In this document: positions 15,650-24,990 of the stretch, in pieces
How the letters are laid out: every line of letters begins with the position of its first letter
Position numbering within the stretch: position 1 is the first letter of the stretch
The notes under the pieces: model-generated
Databases searched by the model: none
Seen by the model: only the letters and a program-made list of their open reading frames with translations
Told to the model about the DNA's origin: nothing
Program-made: the position numbers and the translations under genes
NCBI GenBank assembly: GCA_027450165.1
Contig: DAIDKE010000003.1
Coordinates: forward strand, 1-64,000
Length of the DNA: 64,000 bases
Source of the DNA: Candidatus Saccharimonadota bacterium
GTDB taxonomy: Bacteria; Patescibacteriota; Saccharimonadia; Saccharimonadales; Saccharimonadaceae
Reading direction: 5' to 3'

Positions 15650-16452
15650 TTGGTGGCCTCTTCGGCGGCGGCATACCAGGCCAGCGCCACAGTTTCGGCG
15701 ATCCTAGGAATCAAAATACGGCGCGATTGAAAAGCCAGGTGTCGCGTCCAGCCACTAGCGTGAAACTCGTCGTACATATGCAGCTCGTTGACATCGTGCA
15801 GGGCCTCAAGAAAAACCTTTTCAACACCCTCTTTGACGACATGCTTACGCGCCGTTTCCGACAGTTTAACGTCACGCATCGGTGCCAGAGCGATGGCTGT
15901 GGCCACACCCCACTCAAACTGATAGTGATCGGTAAAGACGCCCTTGGTGCCCCAATAAGCCCAGTTTTTGGTCAGTGTGTCGATATGGGTTTCACCTTTA
16001 ATGACAGTTTTTTTACGCAAACTGTCGCGATCCTCGTGTTGCACGCCAAACAATTCTTCAATTTTATCAGCCAACGGATAATGATGGGCTGGCGTTAAAC
16101 CGTCGACAATGGCGTGCGCTAACCATGAGGCTTCAAAAGCCGCACGAGCCTCGTTTTTTGACCGCAGAGCATCCACAAGGTTAACGTAGTGGTCGTCAAT
16201 CATATCAAGCAGCGCCCGATCATCAGGGTCTTCGGGGTTAATAAAGTGCCACGGTTCATCATGCGCTGGACTTTTGCGCTTCAAACCATCGGGACCATTC
16301 TTGCCTTCAAAGCGTAAGATTAATTTTTGCGACGGAAATTTAACACCTGCAGGCAAAGCTGCCGCGGCGCAACGCCTGGCAATTCGATCGATCTTCTGAT
16401 GCACGCCTATCAAGCTACCAGAGCCATGGCGTAGCGTCGTACCCGAATACAT
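15646..16452 (-). CDS. Unknown helical protein, possibly zinc-dependent phospholipase C-like
   Basis: 268-aa protein, family uncertain. It begins MYSGTTLRHGSGSLIGVHQKIDRIAR and carries SWLAHAIVDGLTPAHHYP near residues 107-124, a His/Asp cluster similar to those that hold zinc in the all-alpha phospholipase C/P1 nuclease fold; other histidines (LHDVNELHMYDEFH) follow near 220. It sits between recG and rsmD with coupled translation, which does not by itself indicate a function. The phospholipase idea is a guess from motif spacing. Confidence 0.6.
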   Translation of the reverse strand: MYSGTTLRHGSGSLIGVHQKIDRIARRCAAAALPAGVKFPSQKLILRFEGKNGPDGLKRKSPAHDEPWHFINPEDPDDRALLDMIDDHYVNLVDALRSKNEARAAFEASWLAHAIVDGLTPAHHYPLADKIEELFGVQHEDRDSLRKKTVIKGETHIDTLTKNWAYWGTKGVFTDHYQFEWGVATAIALAPMRDVKLSETARKHVVKEGVEKVFLEALHDVNELHMYDEFHASGWTRHLAFQSRRILIPRIAETVALAWYAAAEEATK

Positions 16453-16466
16453 ATAAAGTTATATCC

Positions 16467-18497
16467 TTAGTTAAGAGTTGTCAGGCGTTGATATGTCTCA
16501 ACTTGCTCTGCCAACTGCTTATATTGTAACAGGTTTATGCTATTTTCGACGAACCATTTGGCCTGTTTGCTGGCTCTGGCAATCAACTTTGTGTCGGCCA
16601 GGGTGGCGATCTGTAGATTGAGTTCACCATGCTGAGCTCGGCCATAAATCTCGCCGGGACCACGCAACTTGAGGTCAACTTCGGCCAAGTAAAATCCATC
16701 GTTTGACTTTTCGATTTCTTGCAGGCGCTTGGTCGGTTTGGCGCTGGTACTGGTGATCAAATAGCAATAACTTTGGTGCGAACTGCGGCCGACCCGACCC
16801 CTTAGCTGGTGTAGCTGGCTCAAACCAAAGCGATCGGCATCTTCGATAATCATAACCGTGGCATTCGGTACGTCAACCCCGACTTCAACCACTGTTGTGC
16901 TGACCAGAATGTCCAGTTTACCACTGGCGAATTCTTGCATGACAGCTTCTTTTTCGGCCGGTTTTAGCCGACCATGCAGCAAGCCAATCTGTCGATGTTT
17001 AAAAACCGAATTTTGCAGACGTTTATACTCGGCCTCAACACTTTTGAGCTCATTTTTCGGGTCATCGTCGATCAGATTACAGATCACATAGGCCTGCCGG
17101 CCGGCTGTTAATTCTTGATCAACTAAACTATAAAGTTGAGCCCGGCTGTTTGGTGACCAAATCTTGGTCTTGATCGGCAAACGACCCTTTGGAAGCTCAT
17201 TTAGAATCGAAATGTCCAGTTCACCGTAAAGTGTTAAGGCCAAGCTGCGCGGAATCGGCGTGGCGGTCATGGCCAGCAGGTGCGGCATACGAGCCGACTT
17301 TTTGAGCAGTTCCTGGCGCTGAGCCACACCAAAGCGGTGCTGCTCGTCGATGGCCACAAAACCAAGCTTTTTGAACTGCACGGCCTCTTGAATTAGAGCA
17401 TGTGTACCAACCACCACATCTACATCGCCCGTTCTGATGGCCTCGTAGAGCGTCTGGCGGGCTTTTCCTTTGACACTACCTGTCAGCAGGCCGACCTTAA
17501 CGCCAAATGGCGAGAGTAGTTTATCGAGCGTGGCGGCGTGCTGGGTGGCGAGGATTTCGGTTGGCGCCATGATGGCCGTCTGAAAACCAGCCTCGTGCGC
17601 CTGACGAGCCGCCAAACCGGCGACAACCGTTTTACCGGAACCAACATCGCCCTGTAGTAAACGGTTCATGGGGGTGGCTTTTTCAAAATCCTGCAAGATG
17701 TCCCAGGCGGCGCGGCGCTGAGCTGGCGTTAGCTCAAACGGCAAATGTTCAACAAACTGTTTGATAGTCGCCTGGTGAAACGGAATCGGCCAACCCTCTA
17801 GCTGGGCGTTGGCTTGTTTGTTTAGTTGACTGGCAAGCAGCAGCTGAAATAGTTCTTCAAACGCCAAGCGCTCTTTGGCGCGGCTAATATCCTTTAAATT
17901 TTCAGGAAAATGCATACCGGATAGCGCCTGCGAATAACTGATTAAGTTTTCAGATTTAACGATTTCGGCCGGCAGCGTTTCGGGCATCAAACTGATCAAA
18001 GGCCTTAGCTCGTGCATCAGTTTACGCACTAAAGTCGGCTTTAAACCCTTTACGGCACGATAAATTGGCAGCAAGCGATCGGTTTGCACTGGCACCTCAC
18101 TCACCTTTTCAGCGCTTGGGTTGGTCAGCTGATAACGGTTGTAGCTGAATTCATAATTACCCGAAAAGTAAAACTCATCACCAGACTTAAGCTGGGTCTC
18201 GCGATAGGGCTGGTTGAACCAAACAGCCTGCAATTTACCGGTGTTATCAGCTAAAACGGCGGTTGTAATACGCATACCACGGCGCACAGGGCGAGTCGAA
18301 ATCGACTGGCATACTGCTTTAATTGTGGCGTTGCCTGGCCGCAAATCGGCGATGGTTGTTACCTCGGAAAAATCTTCGTAAGCGCGCGGCAAAAAAGTCA
18401 CCAGATCGGCAACCGTGGTTAACCCAGCCGACGCCAACTGGGCCGCCGTGCGTTCGCCCACTCCCCGAACTTTGGTTAGCGATGAAGCTAAATTCAT
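16467..18497 (-). CDS. recG: ATP-dependent DNA helicase RecG
   Basis: RecG remodels stalled replication forks and branch-migrates Holliday junctions. The product has 676 aa, the normal length. An N-terminal helix-hairpin/OB wedge domain (KVRGVGERTAAQLASAGL, then LAGNYEFSYNRYQL-type strands) precedes helicase motifs I GDVGSGKT (about 284-291), II DEQHRFG, III MTATPIPRSL and VI QLRGRVGR. TATAAT ends 6 nt before the ATG and there is no Shine-Dalgarno, a predicted leaderless start. It leads an operon with the 15646-16452 gene and rsmD. Confidence 0.97.
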   Translation of the reverse strand: MNLASSLTKVRGVGERTAAQLASAGLTTVADLVTFLPRAYEDFSEVTTIADLRPGNATIKAVCQSISTRPVRRGMRITTAVLADNTGKLQAVWFNQPYRETQLKSGDEFYFSGNYEFSYNRYQLTNPSAEKVSEVPVQTDRLLPIYRAVKGLKPTLVRKLMHELRPLISLMPETLPAEIVKSENLISYSQALSGMHFPENLKDISRAKERLAFEELFQLLLASQLNKQANAQLEGWPIPFHQATIKQFVEHLPFELTPAQRRAAWDILQDFEKATPMNRLLQGDVGSGKTVVAGLAARQAHEAGFQTAIMAPTEILATQHAATLDKLLSPFGVKVGLLTGSVKGKARQTLYEAIRTGDVDVVVGTHALIQEAVQFKKLGFVAIDEQHRFGVAQRQELLKKSARMPHLLAMTATPIPRSLALTLYGELDISILNELPKGRLPIKTKIWSPNSRAQLYSLVDQELTAGRQAYVICNLIDDDPKNELKSVEAEYKRLQNSVFKHRQIGLLHGRLKPAEKEAVMQEFASGKLDILVSTTVVEVGVDVPNATVMIIEDADRFGLSQLHQLRGRVGRSSHQSYCYLITSTSAKPTKRLQEIEKSNDGFYLAEVDLKLRGPGEIYGRAQHGELNLQIATLADTKLIARASKQAKWFVENSINLLQYKQLAEQVETYQRLTTLN

Positions 18498-18519
18498 GAC
18501 TTAATTATAGACTGTCTGG

Positions 18520-19731
18520 TTAGCGAACGAGCAAAAAGCTATTTTTACCCTTTTTAACCATCGTTGGGGCGGTTAGCGCCATATCATCGGCAACCTTTTG
18601 GCCGTTGACCGAAATTGCACCACCAGCAATCAGGCGCCGAGCGTCACCGTTACTAGCCGCTAAGCCACTAGTAACTAGGCTTTCAACTAGTTGGCTTGGC
18701 GCTGCAGTTGGAATCTCACCAGCCAGCATCTCGAGTTCATCATCTGTTAAATCACCCACGCCAGCGCCGTCAAACAGACTAGCAGTGACTTTTTCGACAC
18801 TAAAGGCGCGCTCTTCACCGTGAACCAGCTTCGTAACCTCGTGGGCCAAAGTTTTTTGGGCTAAGCGAGCGCTCGGGTTGGCTTGAGTTTCGGCCTCGAT
18901 GCGTTCGATCTCTTCTTTTGGCAGCAAGGTGAAGATTTTTAAGTAATCAATCACACCGGCGTCATCAACATTCAGCCAGAATTGGTAGAATTTGTAAACG
19001 CTGGTTTTGCCGGCATCCAGCCACACCGCGCCTTCTTCACTTTTACCAAACTTGCGGCCGGTTGATTTGTTTAAAATTAGCGGCGCCGTGTAAACATTAG
19101 CGTCGGCGTTTTCAAGTTTGCGAATAAGCTGTACGCCAGTCACACTGTTGCCCCATTGGTCGGCACCGGCAACCTGCAGCGTGATACCTTTTTCGCGGAA
19201 GAGGTGCAAAAAGTCGTAACCCTGGATTAGCGAGTAGCTAAATTCAGCATAGCTGATACCGCTACCGTCTGCGCCCAGGCGAGCCTGAACGAATTCGCGG
19301 CCCAACATGGAGCTTAATGGGACATTTTTGCCGATTTCGCGCAAAAAGTTTAAGTAGCCCATATCTTTAAACCAGTCGTAATTATCGACAATTTCAAACG
19401 GTTGGTCAGCAAAAAGTGAACGGTATTGGCCGGCGATGCTGTTTTTATTGTGCTCAACTTCTTCAATTGATTTTAGTTCACGCTCTTCTAGTTTGCCGTC
19501 CGGGTCGCCAATCATGCCAGTAGCGCCGCCAACCAGCAACGTCGCCTTGTGGCCGTGATCAATAAAATGACGAATCATCAGCGCCATAGCCAACTGGCCG
19601 ATATGCATACTGTCAGCACTAGGGTCGACGCCCCAATAGAAGGAAATCGGCTCTCCGTCTAGCGGTGATAGGTCGTCGTAAGTAGTTTGGTTAATAAAAC
19701 CGCGCCACTTGAGTTCTTCAGAAAGCTTCAT
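18520..19731 (-). CDS. tyrS: Tyrosyl-tRNA synthetase
   Basis: Charges tRNA-Tyr. 403 aa, class I. The HIGH-type motif is SADSMHIGQLAMAL (about 37-50), the KMSKS-type motif is RKFGKSEEGAVW (about 228-239), and a C-terminal S4 RNA-binding domain is seen (LVTSGLAASNGDARRLIAGGAISVNG region). AAGGAG precedes the ATG by 6 nt. A TATACT lies upstream. Confidence 0.96.
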   Translation of the reverse strand: MKLSEELKWRGFINQTTYDDLSPLDGEPISFYWGVDPSADSMHIGQLAMALMIRHFIDHGHKATLLVGGATGMIGDPDGKLEERELKSIEEVEHNKNSIAGQYRSLFADQPFEIVDNYDWFKDMGYLNFLREIGKNVPLSSMLGREFVQARLGADGSGISYAEFSYSLIQGYDFLHLFREKGITLQVAGADQWGNSVTGVQLIRKLENADANVYTAPLILNKSTGRKFGKSEEGAVWLDAGKTSVYKFYQFWLNVDDAGVIDYLKIFTLLPKEEIERIEAETQANPSARLAQKTLAHEVTKLVHGEERAFSVEKVTASLFDGAGVGDLTDDELEMLAGEIPTAAPSQLVESLVTSGLAASNGDARRLIAGGAISVNGQKVADDMALTAPTMVKKGKNSFLLVR

Positions 19732-19842
19732 GCCGTCTCCTTATCTGTTATTACTTTGGTAGTATACAAAATATCAAGCTTTTTTGCACCTACCTTGTGT
19801 TATAATGTGTCGTAGATATTGCTTATGGGAAAGAGATAACAA

Positions 19843-22533
19843 GTGGCTAAAAAACCATCACGTTCACGTAAATTGAGCGTATATTCTAATCTATCGAAGC
19901 AGCGCAAGACAAGGCGTGAGCTTGCCGCTAGGCAGCGAGCCGAGTACCGCGCTAAATTACCGAAGGATCCGGTCAAGCGGTTCTTTTACCGTTTGCATCC
20001 AAAACACTTCTGGGCCTACTGGTTCTCGAAGCAAGGTCTTTATATGGCCCTCAAGATTACCGGTATCGCCATCCTTGTTCTATGTATAATGGTCGGCGCT
20101 TTATTTGCTTATTTCCGTAAAGACCTTGACTCAATAAACCCCGACGAACTGTCGAAGCGCGTCCAAACTAACGTTACTAAATATCTAGACCGTAACGGCA
20201 ATGTCCTCTGGGAAGATACCGGCGGCGGCAACTACAAGCTGGTTGTGCCAAGTTCGGACTTGAATCCGTATCTTAAGCAAGCTACGGTGGCCATCGAGGA
20301 CAAGAACTTCTATAAACACGGTGGTGTTAGTTTTAGCGGTATCGCCCGTGCAGCCTTGACGGACCTTCAGGGTGGACAAGTACAGGGTGGTTCAACTTTG
20401 ACCCAGCAATTAGTTAAACAGGTATTCTTTCCCGACGAAGCCAGCTACCGCGGTATTAACGGTATTCCACGTAAGATTAAAGAGGTCATTCTAGCCTTTG
20501 AGGTCGAGCGTATGTACAGCAAAGACCAGATCGTTAGTATGTACCTTAACGAGTCGCCATACGGTGGTCCACGCAATGGTGTTGAATCTGGCGCCGAGAC
20601 TTACTTTGGTGTTTCGGCCAAGAATGTGACACTACCAGAAGCGGCTCTTTTGGCGGCCATTCCACAAAACCCAACTTACTTTAATCCTTATTACACTGCT
20701 GGTAACGCCGACTTAATTGCTCGCCAACACACCGTTCTGGACGACATGGCACAGCAGGGTTACATCACCCAAAAACAAGCCGATGATGCCAAAAATTTCC
20801 CAATTCTCGACTCACTCAAGCCAGAGAAAGACCAATACCAGAATATTCAGGCACCATGGTTTGTCCAAATGGTGCGTCAGGAGTTGATCCAGAAACTAGG
20901 CTCGAGCGTCGTTGGCCAGGGTGGTCTGACGGTAACGACAACGCTTGATATTCGCATCCAGAACAAGCTGCAAGATGCCATGAACAATATGTTCAACAGT
21001 TATATTCCTAACTGGGCCGGCTTCACCGACGCCGCCTCAACCGTCGAAGATTCACAAACTGGCCAAATTCTGGCTATGATGGGGAGCCGCTCCTGGGATT
21101 ACCCGGGCTTCGGTGAAACCAACGCTGCACTTAGCTATATTCAGCCCGGTTCAACAATTAAGCCGCTAGTTTACGCACAGCTATTCCAGCAAAAACCGGC
21201 CGGACAGCAAAACTACGGCAGCGGCAGCCTCTTTAACGACACCTCATCGCCGCAAGTCGAGGCCCTTTATGGCTCAACCCTTAACGACTCCGACAACAAA
21301 AGTAAGGGTATGATGACCGTCCGCGACGCCCTGGCTCAATCGCGTAATATTCCTGCCGTTCTGGCTATGCATGTTAACGGCATTAAGACAACGCTTGATA
21401 CAATTCACGCCATGGGCGCAAGCAGTTACTGTACTCAGGGTTCCGACACTCAGGTTCAGCTGGCTGCAGCAATCGGTGGTTGTGGCCTAAGGCAAGTCGA
21501 CTTGGTCAACGCTTATGCATCACTTGCTCGTGGCGGTGTTTACAAGCCTCAGTCTGACATTTTGTCGGTAACTAACAGCTCTGGCGAGACCATCATGAAG
21601 TGGTCTGACACAGCCGGCACCCGTGTGGTCGACCAGCAATCAGCCTACATCGTTAGCAATATCTTAAACGACGAGAAAGCCCGTGAACCGCTCGACGGCT
21701 ACCACGCCAAGGGTATGTGGTTCCCAGATATCCAAACTGGTACCAAGACCGGTACTTCGGACAAGGGTGGTTATGCTAAAGACATCTGGATGATGAGTTA
21801 CAGCCCAGCCGTAACGATGGGTGTTTGGTTCGGTAACCCTGACACTTCAATCTTGAAGAATGGTACATCATCGCTACCTGGAGCCATCATCGCCGAGGTT
21901 ATGCCTTATGTCCACGAAGACATTTACCAGCCTGCCGGCAAGTGGAAGCCAAACCAGTGGTTTACTCAGCCGGCCGGTATTCAAAAAGTAGGCAATGAGC
22001 TATATCCTTCGTGGTGGAACAAAGACCAGGGTCAGACGAATGCCACAATGGACTTCGACCAAGTATCTAAGTATGCGGCTACGTCATGTACGCCCGCCTC
22101 AGCCAAGATATCACTAACCGTAACCAAGAGCACCGACCCAATCACCAAACAGCAAGTCATTACCGCGCCCGCCGGTTACGACGCCACTAAGACAGATAAC
22201 GTGCACGTCAACAGCGACGGGTCGTGTATAACGGCGACACCAACCATCGAGTCGATGAATGTATCACCAACTTCAGCCAGTAAGGGGCCGTTCACAATCA
22301 CCATGACTGTTGGCCAGGGCGCATCACAATTTAACATCACTGGCGTCCAGGTCACTATCGGCGGTAACACCGTTGCCGCAACTAATACTAGCGGCAATCA
22401 ATGGGTGGCAACTTACACACCAGACAGCAACACAACTGGTACTCAAAACGTGACGGCCGTAGCGACCGACAGCGGTCTTTACAAGAGCAGTGGCGGCGCC
22501 AACTCTACGATAACGGTTTCAAGTGGCAACTGA
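19843..22533 (+). CDS. Class A penicillin-binding protein (glycosyltransferase/transpeptidase) with C-terminal Ig-like domain
   Basis: Bifunctional peptidoglycan synthase, 896 aa. A Lys/Arg-rich cytoplasmic N-terminus is followed by a membrane anchor (about 67-89), the GT51 domain (AIEDKNFYKHGGVS, QGGSTLTQQLVKQ) and the transpeptidase domain with SxxK as PGSTIKPLVYA, SxN as QSRNIPAVL and KTGTSD. The last ~100 residues form an Ig/Big-like beta domain after TPTIESMNVSPTSAS. The start is GTG with a weak GAAAGAG site; an extended -10 TGTTATAAT lies about 37 nt upstream. It shows that this cell builds its own peptidoglycan. Confidence 0.95.
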   Translation: MAKKPSRSRKLSVYSNLSKQRKTRRELAARQRAEYRAKLPKDPVKRFFYRLHPKHFWAYWFSKQGLYMALKITGIAILVLCIMVGALFAYFRKDLDSINPDELSKRVQTNVTKYLDRNGNVLWEDTGGGNYKLVVPSSDLNPYLKQATVAIEDKNFYKHGGVSFSGIARAALTDLQGGQVQGGSTLTQQLVKQVFFPDEASYRGINGIPRKIKEVILAFEVERMYSKDQIVSMYLNESPYGGPRNGVESGAETYFGVSAKNVTLPEAALLAAIPQNPTYFNPYYTAGNADLIARQHTVLDDMAQQGYITQKQADDAKNFPILDSLKPEKDQYQNIQAPWFVQMVRQELIQKLGSSVVGQGGLTVTTTLDIRIQNKLQDAMNNMFNSYIPNWAGFTDAASTVEDSQTGQILAMMGSRSWDYPGFGETNAALSYIQPGSTIKPLVYAQLFQQKPAGQQNYGSGSLFNDTSSPQVEALYGSTLNDSDNKSKGMMTVRDALAQSRNIPAVLAMHVNGIKTTLDTIHAMGASSYCTQGSDTQVQLAAAIGGCGLRQVDLVNAYASLARGGVYKPQSDILSVTNSSGETIMKWSDTAGTRVVDQQSAYIVSNILNDEKAREPLDGYHAKGMWFPDIQTGTKTGTSDKGGYAKDIWMMSYSPAVTMGVWFGNPDTSILKNGTSSLPGAIIAEVMPYVHEDIYQPAGKWKPNQWFTQPAGIQKVGNELYPSWWNKDQGQTNATMDFDQVSKYAATSCTPASAKISLTVTKSTDPITKQQVITAPAGYDATKTDNVHVNSDGSCITATPTIESMNVSPTSASKGPFTITMTVGQGASQFNITGVQVTIGGNTVAATNTSGNQWVATYTPDSNTTGTQNVTAVATDSGLYKSSGGANSTITVSSGN

Positions 22534-22567
22534 AGTTTTAGACAAAATAAACTAGCGCCCAGATAAA

Positions 22568-22598
22568 TAAAACACCTCGCGTTATGCGGGGTGTTTTA
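22568..22598. terminator. Bidirectional terminator between the PBP and PIN-TRAM genes
   Basis: AAAACACCTCGC/GCGGGGTGTTTT with a 5-nt loop and flanking A and T tracts, placed between two convergent genes. Confidence 0.85.
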
Positions 22599-22613
22599 AG
22601 TTGATCAAATTAT

Positions 22614-23609
22614 CTATTGGTTATTAACTAGGTTAATCAGATTGTCTTCGTGGTCAACACGTCGATTGTTGCGACGGCCTTGTTGGCGCTGTGGCTGTGC
22701 TTGATTTTGTTGTGGCTTAGCTTGATCGTTATTTTGCTTCGGCTGCTTAGGTTTCAGCTTCGGCTGTTGTGCGGGCTTAGCCTTGGTGTTTTTCGCGTTC
22801 GTTAACTTCGCAAACATACCTTCGGTAGGTTCGCCCGATGCCTGCTTATTCGCAAACATACCGGCTGCGCCGGTAGGTTTGCTCGTCGACTGTCCGCGGA
22901 ACACACCTTTGGTGTTTTTCGCGTTCGTCAACTTCGCAAACATCATCTTGCCGGCGGCGGTTTGTAGACTACGTATAAACTCAACTTCGATGCGTTTGCC
23001 GACCAGGCTCGACGCCTGTTCAACAACCACCATTGTTCCGTCTGGCAAATGGCCCACGCCCTGATGTTGTTCGTTACCCTTTTGAGTAATTTCAAGCATA
23101 ATACGCTCACCCGGCAAATACGCCATCCGTAGGCTCATCGCCAAATCATTAACGTTCAGAACAACAATGCCTTCAACATTGGCAACCTTGTTTAGGTTGT
23201 AGTCGATCGTGCAGATCGTGCCGCTGTACTGCTTAGCCAAGTGCAGCAGTTGGTTATCGACACCTTCACTAGCTCGGTTGCCGTCTTGAAGAATCTCAAC
23301 TTTAACAGTATCTAGGGCTTGTAGCTCTTGGGCGACATCCAGACCGTAACGGGCGCGAGCACGCTTATCGTGGTCGCCATTATCGGCCAAAAATTGCAGT
23401 TCGCCAATAACGCTGCGCGGAATCACCAGCGTATCGGTCACGAAACCAGATTTAGCAACGGCAATAATTCGTCCATCAATCAAGACTGACGTATCGACAA
23501 AAATCGGTCGGCCGCCGGTACTTTTGAGTGATTTGGTTGGCTGTTTGGCAACTAAATATGTCAATTCAGCAACTGCTACGATTAGCAGTATAAAAATATA
23601 TAATTCCAT
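22614..23609 (-). CDS. PIN-TRAM domain membrane protein (YacL-like)
   Basis: 331-aa protein: one N-terminal membrane helix (3-20), a PIN domain (about 35-150) with FVDTSVLIDGRI, IGELQFLAD and TIDYNLNKVA supplying the acidic metal-binding residues, and a TRAM-like RNA-binding domain (about 160-225). PIN domains are typically Mg2+-dependent RNases. The last ~110 residues are Lys/Gln/Asn/Pro-rich and probably disordered. Within this tail MFAKLTNAKNTK occurs twice. It lies 9 bp after radA and is likely co-transcribed with it, as PIN-TRAM genes often are near radA. Confidence 0.88.
   Translation of the reverse strand: MELYIFILLIVAVAELTYLVAKQPTKSLKSTGGRPIFVDTSVLIDGRIIAVAKSGFVTDTLVIPRSVIGELQFLADNGDHDKRARARYGLDVAQELQALDTVKVEILQDGNRASEGVDNQLLHLAKQYSGTICTIDYNLNKVANVEGIVVLNVNDLAMSLRMAYLPGERIMLEITQKGNEQHQGVGHLPDGTMVVVEQASSLVGKRIEVEFIRSLQTAAGKMMFAKLTNAKNTKGVFRGQSTSKPTGAAGMFANKQASGEPTEGMFAKLTNAKNTKAKPAQQPKLKPKQPKQNNDQAKPQQNQAQPQRQQGRRNNRRVDHEDNLINLVNNQ
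22783..22817 (-). repeat. 35-bp direct repeat, copy 1, inside the PIN-TRAM gene
   Basis: Copy 1 of a 35-bp repeat encoding MFAKLTNAKNTK; copy 2 is at 22909-22943 with one mismatch. It lies in the disordered tail of the 22614-23609 product. Confidence 0.9.
22909..22943 (-). repeat. 35-bp direct repeat, copy 2, inside the PIN-TRAM gene
   Basis: Second copy, 126 bp from the first and in the same reading frame. The DNA is nearly identical, which suggests a recent duplication. Confidence 0.9.
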
Positions 23610-23617
23610 GTTTCCTC

Positions 23618-24973
23618 TTATTTCTGGAGGTAGTCAATCAGCGCCGTGCGCAAATCGCCAACTCCTGTTATAAATTCATTTTTGGCACCAGTGGCCGGGG
23701 CGATGGCCCGTTTGAAACCGAGCTTTTTAGCCTCGGCAATTCGTCGATCGGCAGCAACAACCGAACGAATTTCGCCGCCTAGGCCAACCTCACCAAACAC
23801 CACCACGCTGTCATCAAGCCGACGCCCTGCCGCCGCACTAGCAATTGCCATGCAGATCGCCAAATCGGCAGCTTGGTCGCTTAACTTCAGGCCACCCACG
23901 ACGTTAATATAAATATCTTTATCGGATAAGTTCAATTTTGTACGTCGTTCGAGCACCGCGATCAGCAGGTTCAATCGGTTAAGATCAAAACCGCTAGCCG
24001 TACGCTTAGGATAGCCGAAACTGGTTGGATTAACAAGTGCTTGGATTTCGACTAACAGCGGGCGGGTACCCTCTAGTGTCGCCAATACCACCGAACCGTC
24101 GGCATTTTGGCGTTCGGCCAGTAGCGCCGCTGACGGATTGGTAACGATCCTTAGACCATCTTGATCCATCTCAAAAATCGCCGCCTCTGAAGTTGAACCA
24201 AATCGATTCTTGATAGCCCTGACTACCTTAAAGCCACCATAGCGGTCGCCCTCAAACTGCAAAACAACATCCACCAAATGTTCTAGCACTTTTGGCCCGG
24301 CAATGCTGCCCTCTTTAGTCACATGACCAACTAGAACTACCGCCGCGCCGGCCTCTTTGGCCGCCCGAATAATAACATTACTAGAGTTTGTGATTTGACT
24401 GACCGTGCCAGGAGCGCTGGTAATTTCATCAAGCGCCAGTGTTTGGATCGAATCAATGATGACTAATTTGTACTGACCGCTGCGGATAGTGGCCGCGATG
24501 TCGTCGGCACTGGTGGTGGCCACAAAACCTAGTTGATCGTTAGTATGAGCACCCAAACGCTCGGCACGTAAACGCACCTGAGACGCCGACTCCTCGCCGC
24601 TAGCGTACAAAACCGGTGTCGACTCGGCGACTTTGGCCGTAACCTGCAACAGTAGTGTACTTTTACCAATTCCCGGCTGTCCAGCTAATAGCAAAACCGC
24701 GCCCGGCAAAATACCACCACCAAGTACAGCATCTAGGTCGTCGATGCCGGTCTTTAGCCTTGTGACGGCTTTTTCAGCGGCAATTGAGCGCATTGTTTGG
24801 ACATTCAAAACATGCCCGCCCTTGCCAGCGCGAGCTACAACCGACTTGCCGGAAGATTCCGCCAACTGTTCAACGAGCGTGTTCCATTCGCCGCAATTTT
24901 CACAGCGACCAGACCATTTGCCATAAACCGCCCCACAGTTTTGACACACGAATTGTGTCCGAGTTTTTACCAC
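23618..24973 (-). CDS. radA: DNA repair protein RadA
   Basis: RadA (Sms) promotes branch migration in recombination. 451 aa. The N-terminal zinc ribbon is CQNCGAVYGKWSGRCENCG (9-27). The RecA-like core has Walker A GQPGIGKSTLL (about 94-104) and the KNRFGSTSE signature (about 254-262), and a Lon-like C-terminal domain follows. The start is GTG at 24971-24973. On the minus strand TGGTAAAAT ends exactly 6 nt before it, an extended -10, so a leaderless GTG start is predicted; an AAGGA lies too close to serve well as a ribosome site. Confidence 0.95.
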   Translation of the reverse strand: MVKTRTQFVCQNCGAVYGKWSGRCENCGEWNTLVEQLAESSGKSVVARAGKGGHVLNVQTMRSIAAEKAVTRLKTGIDDLDAVLGGGILPGAVLLLAGQPGIGKSTLLLQVTAKVAESTPVLYASGEESASQVRLRAERLGAHTNDQLGFVATTSADDIAATIRSGQYKLVIIDSIQTLALDEITSAPGTVSQITNSSNVIIRAAKEAGAAVVLVGHVTKEGSIAGPKVLEHLVDVVLQFEGDRYGGFKVVRAIKNRFGSTSEAAIFEMDQDGLRIVTNPSAALLAERQNADGSVVLATLEGTRPLLVEIQALVNPTSFGYPKRTASGFDLNRLNLLIAVLERRTKLNLSDKDIYINVVGGLKLSDQAADLAICMAIASAAAGRRLDDSVVVFGEVGLGGEIRSVVAADRRIAEAKKLGFKRAIAPATGAKNEFITGVGDLRTALIDYLQK

Positions 24974-24990
24974 GTCCTTATTTTACCACG

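Noticed and set aside
22783-22943. CRISPR-like repeat
   Set aside because: Only two copies of 35 bp, in frame within a coding region, with an encoded spacer.
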